DNA of 64,000 nt from JAAELZ01 sp965237485 (GTDB taxonomy: Bacteria; Pseudomonadota; Gammaproteobacteria; Arenicellales; Poriferihabitantaceae). The notes beneath the pieces were generated by a model that worked only from the letters and a program-made list of their open reading frames with translations, ran no database searches and had not been told where the DNA came from. Position numbers and translations under genes: made by a program. Within the stretch, counting starts at the first letter, position 1. Each line of letters opens with the position of its first letter. Of this stretch, positions 29,401-37,124 are shown in pieces. The DNA is taken from NCBI GenBank assembly GCA_965237485.1, contig CBDEFQ010000006.1:558001-622000 (forward strand). Direction: 5' to 3'.

Positions 29401-29947
29401 CGATCAAACCGCCGCGTATGGCGAATTCGCCTTGGCTCAGCACTTGGTTAACGTGGTAATAGCCTACGTCTTGTAGCTGCAGTCTTAAGCTTTCTAAATT
29501 AACGGTTTCGCCGCTTTTTAAGCTAAAGCTGTGCGCCAGCACAAAATCAAGCGGTGGCAGGCGTTGTAATAGCGATTCTGTGGTGGTTAATAATATGCCA
29601 TTATTGAGTTTTGGCAGAGCCGACAGCAATTTAAGCCGGTTTGAAATGATGTCTTGGTGCGGCGAAAATATATCGTATGCCAAGGTTTCCCACTCGGGGA
29701 AGATGTGAACAGTACGATCATCTGCCAGGGCTTCTTGGCCTTTAGGCTTTGACTGATTCAGAAAAAAGTTTAGTTCTTCTGCGACAATTTGTACCTGTCT
29801 CGCGTCGGCCAGCGCAACAAGCAACAAGCCAGCGTATTGCTCGCTTGCCTGCGCTATTGCCAAACTTAATCCAGACCCAAATAAGTGCGACCAGCGCACG
29901 GGATGAGCTGGTGAATCGGGCAGCTTGGGTTGATAACTGGTAATCAC
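26453..29947 (-). CDS. mfd: Transcription-repair coupling factor Mfd
   Basis: Full length at 1164 residues (E. coli 1148). It carries the UvrB-like N-terminal module, the RNA-polymerase-interacting CarD-like domain (VHIDHGVGRYQGLQ), the translocase with Walker A (CGDVGFGKTEVALRAAF) and DEEHRFG box, the helicase motif SATP-equivalent LTATPIPRTL, and the RGRVGRS motif VI. A C-terminal TRCF domain ends the protein. Mfd removes stalled RNA polymerase and recruits UvrA to lesions. The start is GTG at 29947. An insertion element sits about 60 bp upstream, between mfd and the divergent ispD, and may have changed its promoter. Confidence 0.97.
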   Translation of the reverse strand: MITSYQPKLPDSPAHPVRWSHLFGSGLSLAIAQASEQYAGLLLVALADARQVQIVAEELNFFLNQSKPKGQEALADDRTVHIFPEWETLAYDIFSPHQDIISNRLKLLSALPKLNNGILLTTTESLLQRLPPLDFVLAHSFSLKSGETVNLESLRLQLQDVGYYHVNQVLSQGEFAIRGGLIDIFPMGTARPFRLDLFDEEIESIRYFDPETQKSTDNTQSINLLPAREVPLTESGIKHFRRAFREQFEGDPSKQHVYEEISEGRTTPGIEFYLPLFFENTASLFDYLPETTLCILEGDHQDRVSAISAQIKDRYEARKDEPSRKILPPNKLYLGQDQYSAGLKKFVQVTHFGSTNKNSDWRAPSKPPKEYPVDTRAERPYAVLSAYLHQAKHRILLTVETAGRREALEGVLIEYDLIPEPQSSWRAFTDGPNSLGIVVGEIVRGLQIDDPKIELITEGQLYGEKVLQRRQCSQRTAQDPEAIIRSLAELQIGAPVVHIDHGVGRYQGLQVLSISELSEEFLVVTYQGADKLYVPIQSLQMISRFVGGDPELAPLHKLGSLSWDRAKKKAQEKSYDVAVELLEMQAARDSREGLAFEVPLKDYHLFADRFGFEETHDQQRAINEVIGDLESTAPMDRLVCGDVGFGKTEVALRAAFIAASDSKQVVMLVPTTLLAQQHFETFQDRFADMPISIGILSRFSSKKESTALLEQMQQGQPDIVIGTHRLIQDDIKFKNLGLIIIDEEHRFGVRQKEKLKRLRNEVDILTLTATPIPRTLNMTMSGLRDISIIATPPEQRLAIKTFVMNHNEAIIREACLREIHRGGQMYFLHNEVKTIQRVTEELTELLPEAKIAFAHGQMGEVKLEQIMRDFYHQRFNMLVATTIIESGIDVPSANTIIINRAEKFGLAQLHQLRGRVGRSHHQAFAYLLVPNRKHISKDANKRLLAIEQLDDLGAGFSLASHDLEIRGAGELLGETQSGLIDDVGFNLYTEYLNRAIAAIKNAGGGTKPTVSLEAKAQTEVSMGVAALFPDSYLNDIHLRLVMYKRIASAKSTEELKELEVESIDRFGLLPDAGKYLFRCTLLKLKCMPLGISKIDIDDDGGKIEFVQNATIDPVSIIELVQEQPRVFSLQGPTILKIDKELEEVESRFGFVDQLISHFLNSLIG

Positions 29948-30008
29948 ATATCTAGCGCAGGAATCGAGCGGCGAGATTGTAGGGCATCATTACTAAATGT
30001 CAATTGAT

Positions 30009-31382
30009 AGTCTTGTCCAACATGAAATGATACTGAGCGAAGGGACTGATTCTAATCAGAAATGATACCGAACTAATCTAATTTCTGTTCATGATGGTGA
30101 ATGAATACCATTATGAATGACCACCATATAGATACCCTTGATAAGGCACGCTTGTTGCTACAAGGCACTGATGAAATCGATCTGGCAATCGACGGTAAAC
30201 GCAATCGCTATGATTTTATCAAACGCACCTTAATGCGTTTCAAATACAGCAAACTGGGTCGAGCCGATAAGGGTCTTGTGCTGCGTTATATCACACGCAT
30301 CAGCGGTTACTCTTATGTGCAAGTGAAACGCCTGGCTGCCAGCTATCTCAAGCACGGTAGAATCCAGTGGCGACATCGTGCCACAAGGGGCTTTGCTAGA
30401 CGCTATAGCAATCAAGACATTAAGCTTCTAGCAGATATGGATGAACTCCACGGTACGTTATCAGGCCATGCCACTAAGAAACTCTGTGAGCGCGCCTTAG
30501 TTGTCTATGAGCAAACTGAGTATGCCAACCTGGCACGTATCTCGGTTTCTCATCTATACAATCTACGCCGATCTAAACCCTACCAGAACAATCTCCGTCA
30601 CTTTGAAAAGACACATTCCAAGCCTTCTTCTATCGGCCAAAGACGTAAGCCACAGCCAGAAGGTCAACCTGGCTATAGCCGTGTAGATACAGTGCATCAG
30701 GGCGATAAGGACAAGGTTAAAGGGGTCTATCATATCAACGCCGTTGATGAGATCACCCCGTTTGAAGTCGTGTCTTCTACACAGAAAATATCAGAGCCAT
30801 TCTTGATGCCTATTCTCACTCAAATGCTAGAGCAATTCCCCTTTGTGATTAAAGGCTTTCATGCCGATAATGGCAGTGAATACATTAACCAATCGGTGGT
30901 GCGATTGTTGAATAAGCTATTAATCGAGTTGACCAAATCCAGGGCTAGATACCGTAACGACAATGCCTTAGTTGAGTGCAACAATGGGGCCATCGTGCGC
31001 AAGCATCTTGGCTTCATGCATATCCCGCAAAAATATGCGCCTGAGACTAATCAATTTGCCACCGACTTTCTTAACCCTTATTTGAATTATCACCGACCTT
31101 GTTTCTTCCCACAGATCAGCACTAACAACAAAGGAAAACAAGTCAAAACCTATCCATATCGAAACATGATGACGCCTTATGAAAAACTCAAATCGTTGAC
31201 CAATGCACAGTCATATCTTAAAACTCACATCTCGTTTACAATGCTTGACGATATCGTTTATCAGATGACTGATAATGAGGCAACAAAACAACTCAATGAG
31301 GAAAAAACTAAACTCTTTAAAAACATCTTTGAACAGAAATGACAATCAACTTCTCGGTATCATTCCTGTATTGGAATAGACT
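30009..31382 (+). mobile_element. Complete IS with rve/DDE transposase between mfd and ispD
   Basis: The element is 1374 bp and flanked by a 5-bp target duplication TTGAT (30004-30008 and 31383-31387). The imperfect terminal inverted repeats begin AGTCT..TCCAA and continue into AATGATAC(C/T)GAG, with a further AATGATACCGA copy inside the left end at about 30060. It holds one transposase gene. Removal with one TTGAT copy rebuilds a short mfd-ispD spacer. The family is not certain; the catalytic domain is of the retroviral-integrase type used by IS481/IS3-like and ISNCY elements. Confidence 0.85.
30101..31342 (+). CDS. DDE (rve-type) transposase
   Basis: The 413-residue protein has an N-terminal helix-turn-helix region rich in basic residues. 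An integrase-core domain follows, with the expected acidic triad: Asp in RVDTVHQGD, Asp in FHADNGSEY and Glu in NDNALVECNN. The C-terminus contains the conserved Y-Lys-Tyr region typical of these integrases. It is intact, so the element may be mobile. A second ATG 12 bases into the gene is an equally good start. Confidence 0.85.
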   Translation: MNTIMNDHHIDTLDKARLLLQGTDEIDLAIDGKRNRYDFIKRTLMRFKYSKLGRADKGLVLRYITRISGYSYVQVKRLAASYLKHGRIQWRHRATRGFARRYSNQDIKLLADMDELHGTLSGHATKKLCERALVVYEQTEYANLARISVSHLYNLRRSKPYQNNLRHFEKTHSKPSSIGQRRKPQPEGQPGYSRVDTVHQGDKDKVKGVYHINAVDEITPFEVVSSTQKISEPFLMPILTQMLEQFPFVIKGFHADNGSEYINQSVVRLLNKLLIELTKSRARYRNDNALVECNNGAIVRKHLGFMHIPQKYAPETNQFATDFLNPYLNYHRPCFFPQISTNNKGKQVKTYPYRNMMTPYEKLKSLTNAQSYLKTHISFTMLDDIVYQMTDNEATKQLNEEKTKLFKNIFEQK

Positions 31383-31424
31383 TTGATAGGTTAAAATGGG
31401 CTATGCATATCGTGGTTAGATTAG

Positions 31425-32114
31425 GTGAATAAATCTCAAGTATGGGCCTTAGTGCCAGCCAGTGGATGTGGCAGGCGTATGGGTGGTTCAATACCGAAGC
31501 AATATTTAGAAATTGCCGAGAAAACCATTCTTGAACATACTTTAGAACGACTGTGCGCGTGCCCCTCTATCGATAAATTATTGGTAGCCATAGCAGCTGA
31601 TGACGGACGTTGGCAGTCACTAAATTTTGCTCACCCAAAATTACATGGAGTGGTAACTGGCGGATTGCAACGTGGTGACAGCGTGTTAAATATGCTGCAA
31701 GAAGTGATTACGATTGATTCCTCCGCTTGGGCCTTGGTGCACGATGCGGTGCGCCCCTGCGTGAGCGAAAACGACATTGAGAATTTGGTTGCAACGGCCC
31801 GAGAGCGGGGTTATGGCGGTGTGTTGGGCACGCCAATTAACGACACCGTTAAGCAGGTAAAAGATGGGAATGTGATTGAAAAAACTGTGCCAAGAGAAGC
31901 TTTATGGCGGGCGTTTACGCCGCAACTTTTTTCGGTAGAAAGCTTGTTCAATGCCTTGAATTTCTGCACCGATGTTACCGATGAAGCAGGCGCGATTGAA
32001 AAGTCAGGAGAGCAAGTGTTTTTACTTGAAGGTGCGGCAGATAACATTAAAATCACCCACCCAAGTGATTTGGCGTTGGCTGAATTAATTTTAAGCTCAC
32101 AAAAGGTACAATAA
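31425..32114 (+). CDS. ispD: 2-C-methyl-D-erythritol 4-phosphate cytidylyltransferase
   Basis: The 229-residue enzyme makes CDP-methylerythritol from MEP and CTP in the non-mevalonate isoprenoid pathway. It has the CTP-binding loop PASGCGRRMGGSIPKQYL, the VHDAVRPCV motif and the basic TVPREALWRAFTPQLF segment. The start is GTG. It lies four bases before ispF, the usual gammaproteobacterial pair, and is 38 bp downstream of the IS copy, so that element may now supply or disturb its promoter. FtsB is not found upstream, unlike in E. coli. Confidence 0.95.
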   Translation: MNKSQVWALVPASGCGRRMGGSIPKQYLEIAEKTILEHTLERLCACPSIDKLLVAIAADDGRWQSLNFAHPKLHGVVTGGLQRGDSVLNMLQEVITIDSSAWALVHDAVRPCVSENDIENLVATARERGYGGVLGTPINDTVKQVKDGNVIEKTVPREALWRAFTPQLFSVESLFNALNFCTDVTDEAGAIEKSGEQVFLLEGAADNIKITHPSDLALAELILSSQKVQ

Positions 32115-32118
32115 AACG

Positions 32119-32592
32119 ATGAGAATAGGGCAAGGTTACGACGTGCATCGCTTGGTAAAAGGTCGTGAGTTGATTATTGGCGGGGTGAAAATACCGCATG
32201 CGATGGGCGTTGAAGGGCATTCTGACGCTGACGTTTTGTTGCATGCAATATGTGATGCAATCTATGGCGCGGCTGCTCTTGGGGATATTGGCACCCAATT
32301 CTCACCCCAAGATACGGCTTACAAAAATGCAGACAGCCAACATTTTTTGCGCTCAGCTGTCGCACTGGCTGACCAAGCGGGTTATGTGGTTGGCAATATT
32401 GATTGCACCATAGTGGCCGAATTGCCAATGATGCGGCCGCATATTTCGGCGATGCGCGAATGCATCGCACAATGCGTTGCTGTTGCAAAGAGTCAAGTAA
32501 GCGTAAAAGCCACAACCACTGAAGGTCTGGGTTTTGCAGGCAAGCAAAAAGGCATTGCCGCACAAGCTATTGTGCTGTTACTAGATAAGTAA
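32119..32592 (+). CDS. ispF: 2-C-methyl-D-erythritol 2,4-cyclodiphosphate synthase
   Basis: The 157-residue trimeric enzyme converts CDP-ME 2-phosphate into the cyclodiphosphate intermediate. The metal-binding GYDVHRL, the GHSDADVLLHAICDAIYGAAALGDIG block and the C-terminal TTTEGLGFAGK signature are all intact. Length equals the family's usual 157-160. It is translationally close to ispD, and the rep helicase remnant follows 8 bp downstream. Confidence 0.96.
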   Translation: MRIGQGYDVHRLVKGRELIIGGVKIPHAMGVEGHSDADVLLHAICDAIYGAAALGDIGTQFSPQDTAYKNADSQHFLRSAVALADQAGYVVGNIDCTIVAELPMMRPHISAMRECIAQCVAVAKSQVSVKATTTEGLGFAGKQKGIAAQAIVLLLDK

Positions 32593-32600
32593 TCATCCAT

Positions 32601-33266
32601 ATGAGCAGTCGTATGAATCCGCAGCAAGATGCGGCGCGTAAACACTTGGGTTCGCCCTTGTTGGTTTTGGCTGGCGCGGGCAGCGGTAAAACCCGCGTTA
32701 TTACGCAGAAAATTGCTTGGTTAATTACCAAGCGAGCTGTTTCCCCAAGTAGCATCGTGGCGGTAACATTTACCAACAAAGCCGCCCGGGAAATGAAAGT
32801 GCGCATTGGTAAATTACTTAAAGCACCGGTGGATAGCAAGGGATTAACCGTTTCCACTTTCCATTCGTTGGGCCTAAAGTTATTACGCGCAGAAGCTGCC
32901 AGCGTGGGCCTACGTGATGGCTTTAGTTTGTTAGATCCAAAAGATGCAGTGGGATTGGTGAGTGAGTTAATGCGCGGCGATAGCAATGGAGATACCAGCA
33001 TCTATGAAAAAATCCATGGCCAAATATCTGCTTGGAAAAATGCTGGGATAGTCGCCGAGCAACTTAAGGTAAGTGGTACTGGGCCGATCATAAACAGCGC
33101 TATTCGCATCTATCCAAAGTATGAAAGCTATTTGCTCAGTTGCAACTGTGTCGATTTGGACGATTTGATTTTAAAGCCCAGCGCATTGTTACAAAACGAC
33201 GAAGCGGTACGTTTACGTTGGCAATCCACCTTTCGCTATATTTTGGTGGACGAATATCAAGATACC
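32601..33266 (+). pseudogene. rep: ATP-dependent DNA helicase Rep, N-terminal part (IS-interrupted)
   Basis: The first 222 codons of a UvrD/Rep-type helicase are present: MNPQQDAAR Q-motif, Walker A GAGSGKTRVI, VTFTNKAAREM and STFHSLGL. The coding stops being native at DEYQDT (Walker B), where an IS3-type element starts. The target duplication GATACC (33261-33266) encodes the last native Asp-Thr. The remainder resumes at 34898 in the same frame. N plus C parts total about 670 residues, the size of E. coli Rep (673). A truncated product would lack helicase motifs III-VI. Confidence 0.93.
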
Positions 33267-33325
33267 CCCAGACGTCAGGGTAGTTGCACACATTTTAATT
33301 CACAAGGGGCGGCGGAGAAATACTC

Positions 33326-33838
33326 ATGCCGAAATATAGCGTAGAACGAAGAGAAGCTGTTTTATCTAAATTATTATCATCAAATAGTCAGTCCTTCGCA
33401 GAAATATCTAGAGAAGAAGGAATCAGTGTTCAAACCTTGTATGATTGGCGAAATAAAGCCAGACGATCAGGAGTTTTAATGCCTAATAGTGATTCATCTA
33501 ATCAGTGGGATTGCCAAACTAAGTTCACCGTAGTTCTTGAAACTGCTGCGATGAATGAACAAGAATTATCTGCGTATTGCCGAGAGAAAGGCCTATACCC
33601 TACTCAAATAACGCAATGGCGAGAAGCTTGTATTAATGGTGTTGATGAGGCTCTCATTAGCCCTAAAGTTGCGCGCGATGAAATACGTGCGTTAAAAAAA
33701 GACAAGAAGAAGCTAGAAACCCAGCTGCGCCGCAAAGATAAAGCCTTGGCTGAAACGGCCGCATTATTAGTATTACAAAAAAGTTTCAGGCGCTTTGGGA
33801 GGACGAGGAAGTATGATTACGACTCAGACGCGCATTAA
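33326..33838 (+). CDS. IS3-type transposase OrfA (frame altered near its end)
   Basis: The 170-residue product has two helix-turn-helix segments (SFAEISREEGISVQTLYDW and ELSAYCREKGLYPTQITQW) and a charged coiled region. The family's usual tail, KFQALWEDEEV-like, appears only in the -1 frame: after CAAAAAAG (33776-33783) the zero frame continues to a longer unrelated tail ending at 33838. Either one A has been lost from an A7 run, or -1 slippage on A6G is used. In the usual frame OrfA would stop at TGA overlapping the OrfB ATG (ATGA, 33813). Confidence 0.75.
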   Translation: MPKYSVERREAVLSKLLSSNSQSFAEISREEGISVQTLYDWRNKARRSGVLMPNSDSSNQWDCQTKFTVVLETAAMNEQELSAYCREKGLYPTQITQWREACINGVDEALISPKVARDEIRALKKDKKKLETQLRRKDKALAETAALLVLQKSFRRFGRTRKYDYDSDAH

Positions 33839-34862
33839 AGTAATCAATGATGTTAATGAAGCAGTAGACGCAGGTTCAAAGCGTTCAAGTGCTTGTGAGT
33901 TGGTTGGCCTTGCCGAGTCTACGCTTAGACGTTGGAAGCCAAAAGGAGAAGATAGTATCCGCAGTGATCAACGTCCTTTGGTAGAAAAGCCAGTCCCTGG
34001 CAATAAACTAAGCGAGCAAGAGCAGCAACACATTTTATCGATATGTAATGAATCGGCATACAATCATTTGCCGCCGTCGCAAATAGTACCGCAGTTGGCT
34101 GACAAAGGTATTTATGTGGCCAGCGAGTCTAGCTTTTATCGAGTTCTCAAGGCGCATGGGCAATTGAAGCACCGCGGCCGCGCCAAACAAAAGCAGTCCC
34201 GAACACCCGATACTCATATAGCGCTAAAACCTAATGCTGTGTGGATGTGGGATATCACCTATTTGGCGACGCGTACTATTGGCAAGCATTATTACCTGTA
34301 CATGGTAGAAGACCTTTACAGTCGCTATGGCGTTCACTGGGAAGTACATCCTGTTGAAAGCGGTGAATTAGGTGCGCAGTTGATGTCTCAGGCGGCTCTA
34401 AAAGTGGCCAGCTGCGATGGCATGCCCGTCTTACACAGTGATAATGGCAGCCCAATGAAATCGTTCACAATGAGAGCGAAGTTAGAAGCATTAGGAATAA
34501 AGCCCTCTTACTCAAGGCCAAGAGTAAGCAATGACAACGCTTATATTGAATCCATGTTTAGAACGGTAAAGTATTGCCCTGCGTGGCCTTCTCAAGGCTT
34601 CGATAGCTTAGAGGCCGCCCGCCAATGGGTGGGTAAGTTTATGCAATGGTATAACGAAGAACATCGTCACAGTGCTATACGCTACGTTACACCTGGCCAG
34701 CGTTATCGCGGTGAAGATAGTGCCCTATTAGCAAAACGAGAAGTTGTTTATCAGGAAGCTAAAGCAGCAAAACCTAATCGGTGGTCTGGCCAAACCCGAA
34801 ATTGGCGGCCTTGTGGTGCGGTTGCGCTGAACCCACAAAAAGAAGTATTATTGGCTGCGTAG
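33813..34862 (+). CDS. IS3-type transposase OrfB (integrase core)
   Basis: The 349-residue protein has an N-terminal HTH and an integrase core with the DDE residues in WMWDITYL, LHSDNGSP and NDNAYIESMF, then a WYNEEHRHSAIRYVTP tail typical of IS3 OrfB. ATG 33813 is preferred over the upstream TTG at 33795 because a GGGAGGACGAGGA ribosome site sits just before it and the ATGA overlap with OrfA fits coupling. It appears intact. Confidence 0.85.
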   Translation: MITTQTRIKVINDVNEAVDAGSKRSSACELVGLAESTLRRWKPKGEDSIRSDQRPLVEKPVPGNKLSEQEQQHILSICNESAYNHLPPSQIVPQLADKGIYVASESSFYRVLKAHGQLKHRGRAKQKQSRTPDTHIALKPNAVWMWDITYLATRTIGKHYYLYMVEDLYSRYGVHWEVHPVESGELGAQLMSQAALKVASCDGMPVLHSDNGSPMKSFTMRAKLEALGIKPSYSRPRVSNDNAYIESMFRTVKYCPAWPSQGFDSLEAARQWVGKFMQWYNEEHRHSAIRYVTPGQRYRGEDSALLAKREVVYQEAKAAKPNRWSGQTRNWRPCGAVALNPQKEVLLAA

Positions 34863-34897
34863 GAAAATGTGCAACTACCCTGAAAATTGCCGATACC

Positions 34898-36244
34898 AAC
34901 GGCGCACAATATGATTTTGTGCGTGCCCTAGCTGGTTCGGGCGAAGGTTTGACGGTGGTAGGTGACGATGACCAATCTATTTATGGTTGGCGCGGTGCCT
35001 TACCTGAAAACATTGGTCAGCTGCAAAGTGATTACCCTGAGCTTAAAGTGGTGAAGCTAGAGCAAAATTACCGCTCAATGGGGCGTATCCTAAAGATCGC
35101 GAATGCCTTGATTCAGCACAATCAACGCCACTACGAGAAAAAATTGTGGTGTGAACTAGGCTATGGGGACGCCATTGAAGTGATGTCAGGGCGCGATGAA
35201 CACCACGAGGCTGAGCGCGTGGTGTCGTCGATATTGGGTTTACAACTCGAGCACAATGCCAAGTTCAAAGACTTCGCGATCTTATATCGTAGTAATCATC
35301 AAGCGCGCATTTTTGAGCAGAAATTGCGTGAGATGCGTATCCCTTACTATATCAGTGGTGGTTTATCGTTTTTTGACCGTGCGGAAATTCGAGACATGTT
35401 GGCTTATTTGCGTTTAATGACTAACTCGGCGGATGATCGCGCTTTTTTACGGGTGATCAATACCCCTAGGCGCGGTGTTGGCCCAGGCAGTATCGAAAAA
35501 CTAGCGCAATTTGCCAGCGCCAGAAACCTTAGTTTATTCGATGCCGTATTTGAGTCCGAAGTACAACAAATCCTACGAAAGAATACTTATAAAGCGATGC
35601 ATTCATTTTGCCAGCAAGTAGTTGAGTGGGGTAGTGATGCTGAACTGGGTGATCCAATAGCGGTGTTTGAGAGCGTATTACAGACCATTGGTTACGAAGC
35701 TTGGTTAGAGGACTCAGATGACCTAGAGCTAGCATGGCGACGTTGGAAGAATGTGCGAGAATTGGTAGATTGGATGGCTAAACTGCAAGCAAATGCCGGC
35801 GATGATGCTGGTCTGGGCGATATCGTATCGCAGTTAATACTGCGAGACATACTTGATAAGCAAGAAGAAGATTCAGACTTTGATCAGCTTAGTATGATGA
35901 CTTTGCATGCTGCCAAAGGCCTTGAGTTTAAATATGTGTTTATCGTTGGGGTGGAAGAGGATATCTTACCGCATCATGTTTCGGTTAATGAAGGTTCGGT
36001 GCAAGAAGAACGCCGCTTGTTATACGTTGGCATTACCCGTGCCATGCGCGCCTTAACTTTGTCTTATGCGCATAAACGTCGGCGTTTTGGCGAAACAATA
36101 GAATGCTTGCCGAGCCGATTTTTAAAGGAGTTGCCTCAGGAGGATTTAAATTGGGATAATGCCGAGAAGCCTACAGTGCAAGAACAACAAGACAGTGGTC
36201 GAGCCCATATTGCCAATTTGAGAAATATTCTAAACGCCAATTAG
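34898..36244 (+). pseudogene. rep: ATP-dependent DNA helicase Rep, C-terminal part
   Basis: After the second GATACC copy the rep frame resumes with NGAQYDFVRALAGSGEGLTVVGDDDQSIYGWRGA, then motif IV (LEQNYRS), the LMTLHAAKGLEFKYVF-type motif V and LLYVGITRAM motif VI. It ends at 36244. Without the IS the whole rep frame is continuous, so the IS is the only lesion. Rep normally helps the replisome pass protein blocks and is not essential in E. coli, but rep uvrD double loss is lethal. Confidence 0.93.
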
Positions 36245-36265
36245 TGTTAAAATATCAGGCTACTA

Positions 36266-36982
36266 ATGAACAACGGAGTCATGGAAGAAAACCACAATAA
36301 AGGGCACCGCCAAAGATTAAGGGACCGCTATATCCATTCGGGTTTGTCGGAGTTGCACGATCACGAAGTATTGGAGATGTTGCTCTATTATTCGTTGGTA
36401 CGCGCTGATACCAACCGCATTGCCCATGCGTTAATAAAACGTTTCGGCAGCTTATCTGCGGTGTTGGATTCTACGGTAGAGGAGTTGCAACAAATCAGTG
36501 GTGTAGGTGAGCAAGCTGCTGTGCTGTTAAGTATGCAGCCTTCTCTTGCTCGTCGTTATTTGCATGACAGAATCAAGCGTGACCAGCCCGTACTTAATAC
36601 TTCTGCGTCGGTTGCAGAATATCTAAAGCCGCTGCTTATAGGTAGACGAACCGAAGTGTTTTATTTGCTATGTTTAGACAGCCGCTTGCGTGTCACCTTT
36701 CCAGCGTTAGTCAGTCGCGGCACGGTTAAAGATGCTTATGTTCACCCACGTAAAGTAGTGGAGCTGGCATTGCGCTACCAAGCAAGTTCCGTGATTTTGG
36801 CGCATAATCACCCTAGCGGCCATTTACAGGCTTCTGAGCAAGATAAAGAGCTAACCAATAGATTAGTTCAAGCACTAGGTTTGATTGATATCCCTGTGCT
36901 GGACCATATTATTGTGGCAGATGGAGAGGCACTAAGCTTTGTAGAAACCGGGATTATGTCGGTATTTAAACCGCCCAAGTAA
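36266..36982 (+). CDS. radC: RadC family JAB-domain protein
   Basis: The 238-residue protein has an N-terminal UPF0758 helix-hairpin-helix region (LQQISGVGEQAAVLLS) and a JAMM metalloprotease-like domain with the zinc motif AHNHPSGHLQASEQDKE. The gene is called radC although its repair role is disputed and the biochemical function is unknown. The start follows rep by 21 bp. The neighbours dfp/coaBC and rpmB, often linked to radC, are absent. Confidence 0.92.
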   Translation: MNNGVMEENHNKGHRQRLRDRYIHSGLSELHDHEVLEMLLYYSLVRADTNRIAHALIKRFGSLSAVLDSTVEELQQISGVGEQAAVLLSMQPSLARRYLHDRIKRDQPVLNTSASVAEYLKPLLIGRRTEVFYLLCLDSRLRVTFPALVSRGTVKDAYVHPRKVVELALRYQASSVILAHNHPSGHLQASEQDKELTNRLVQALGLIDIPVLDHIIVADGEALSFVETGIMSVFKPPK

Positions 36983-37124
36983 GAGGTCTGCATCCCGAAC
37001 GGCATCTGGGAGCTTGAATAAACTTCAATACGCTATAAGTCGTCCAAATCATTTTGGGAGAAGGTAGTTTGTTGCCTCTACGTAGCCAACAAATCAGGTC
37101 AACAGCTTTGTAATAATATCCAAT

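Larger units (their letters stand above)
33267..34891 (+). mobile_element. IS3-family-type element inside rep
   Basis: The 1625-bp insert is flanked by a 6-bp duplication GATACC (33261-33266 and 34892-34897). Inner inverted repeats TCAGGGTAGTTGCAC occur eight bases from each boundary (33275-33289 and 34869-34883). Two overlapping ORFs encode OrfA and OrfB transposase proteins. The insert lies exactly in the Walker B region of rep. The outer eight bases of the two ends do not match, so the exact termini are approximate. Confidence 0.85.
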
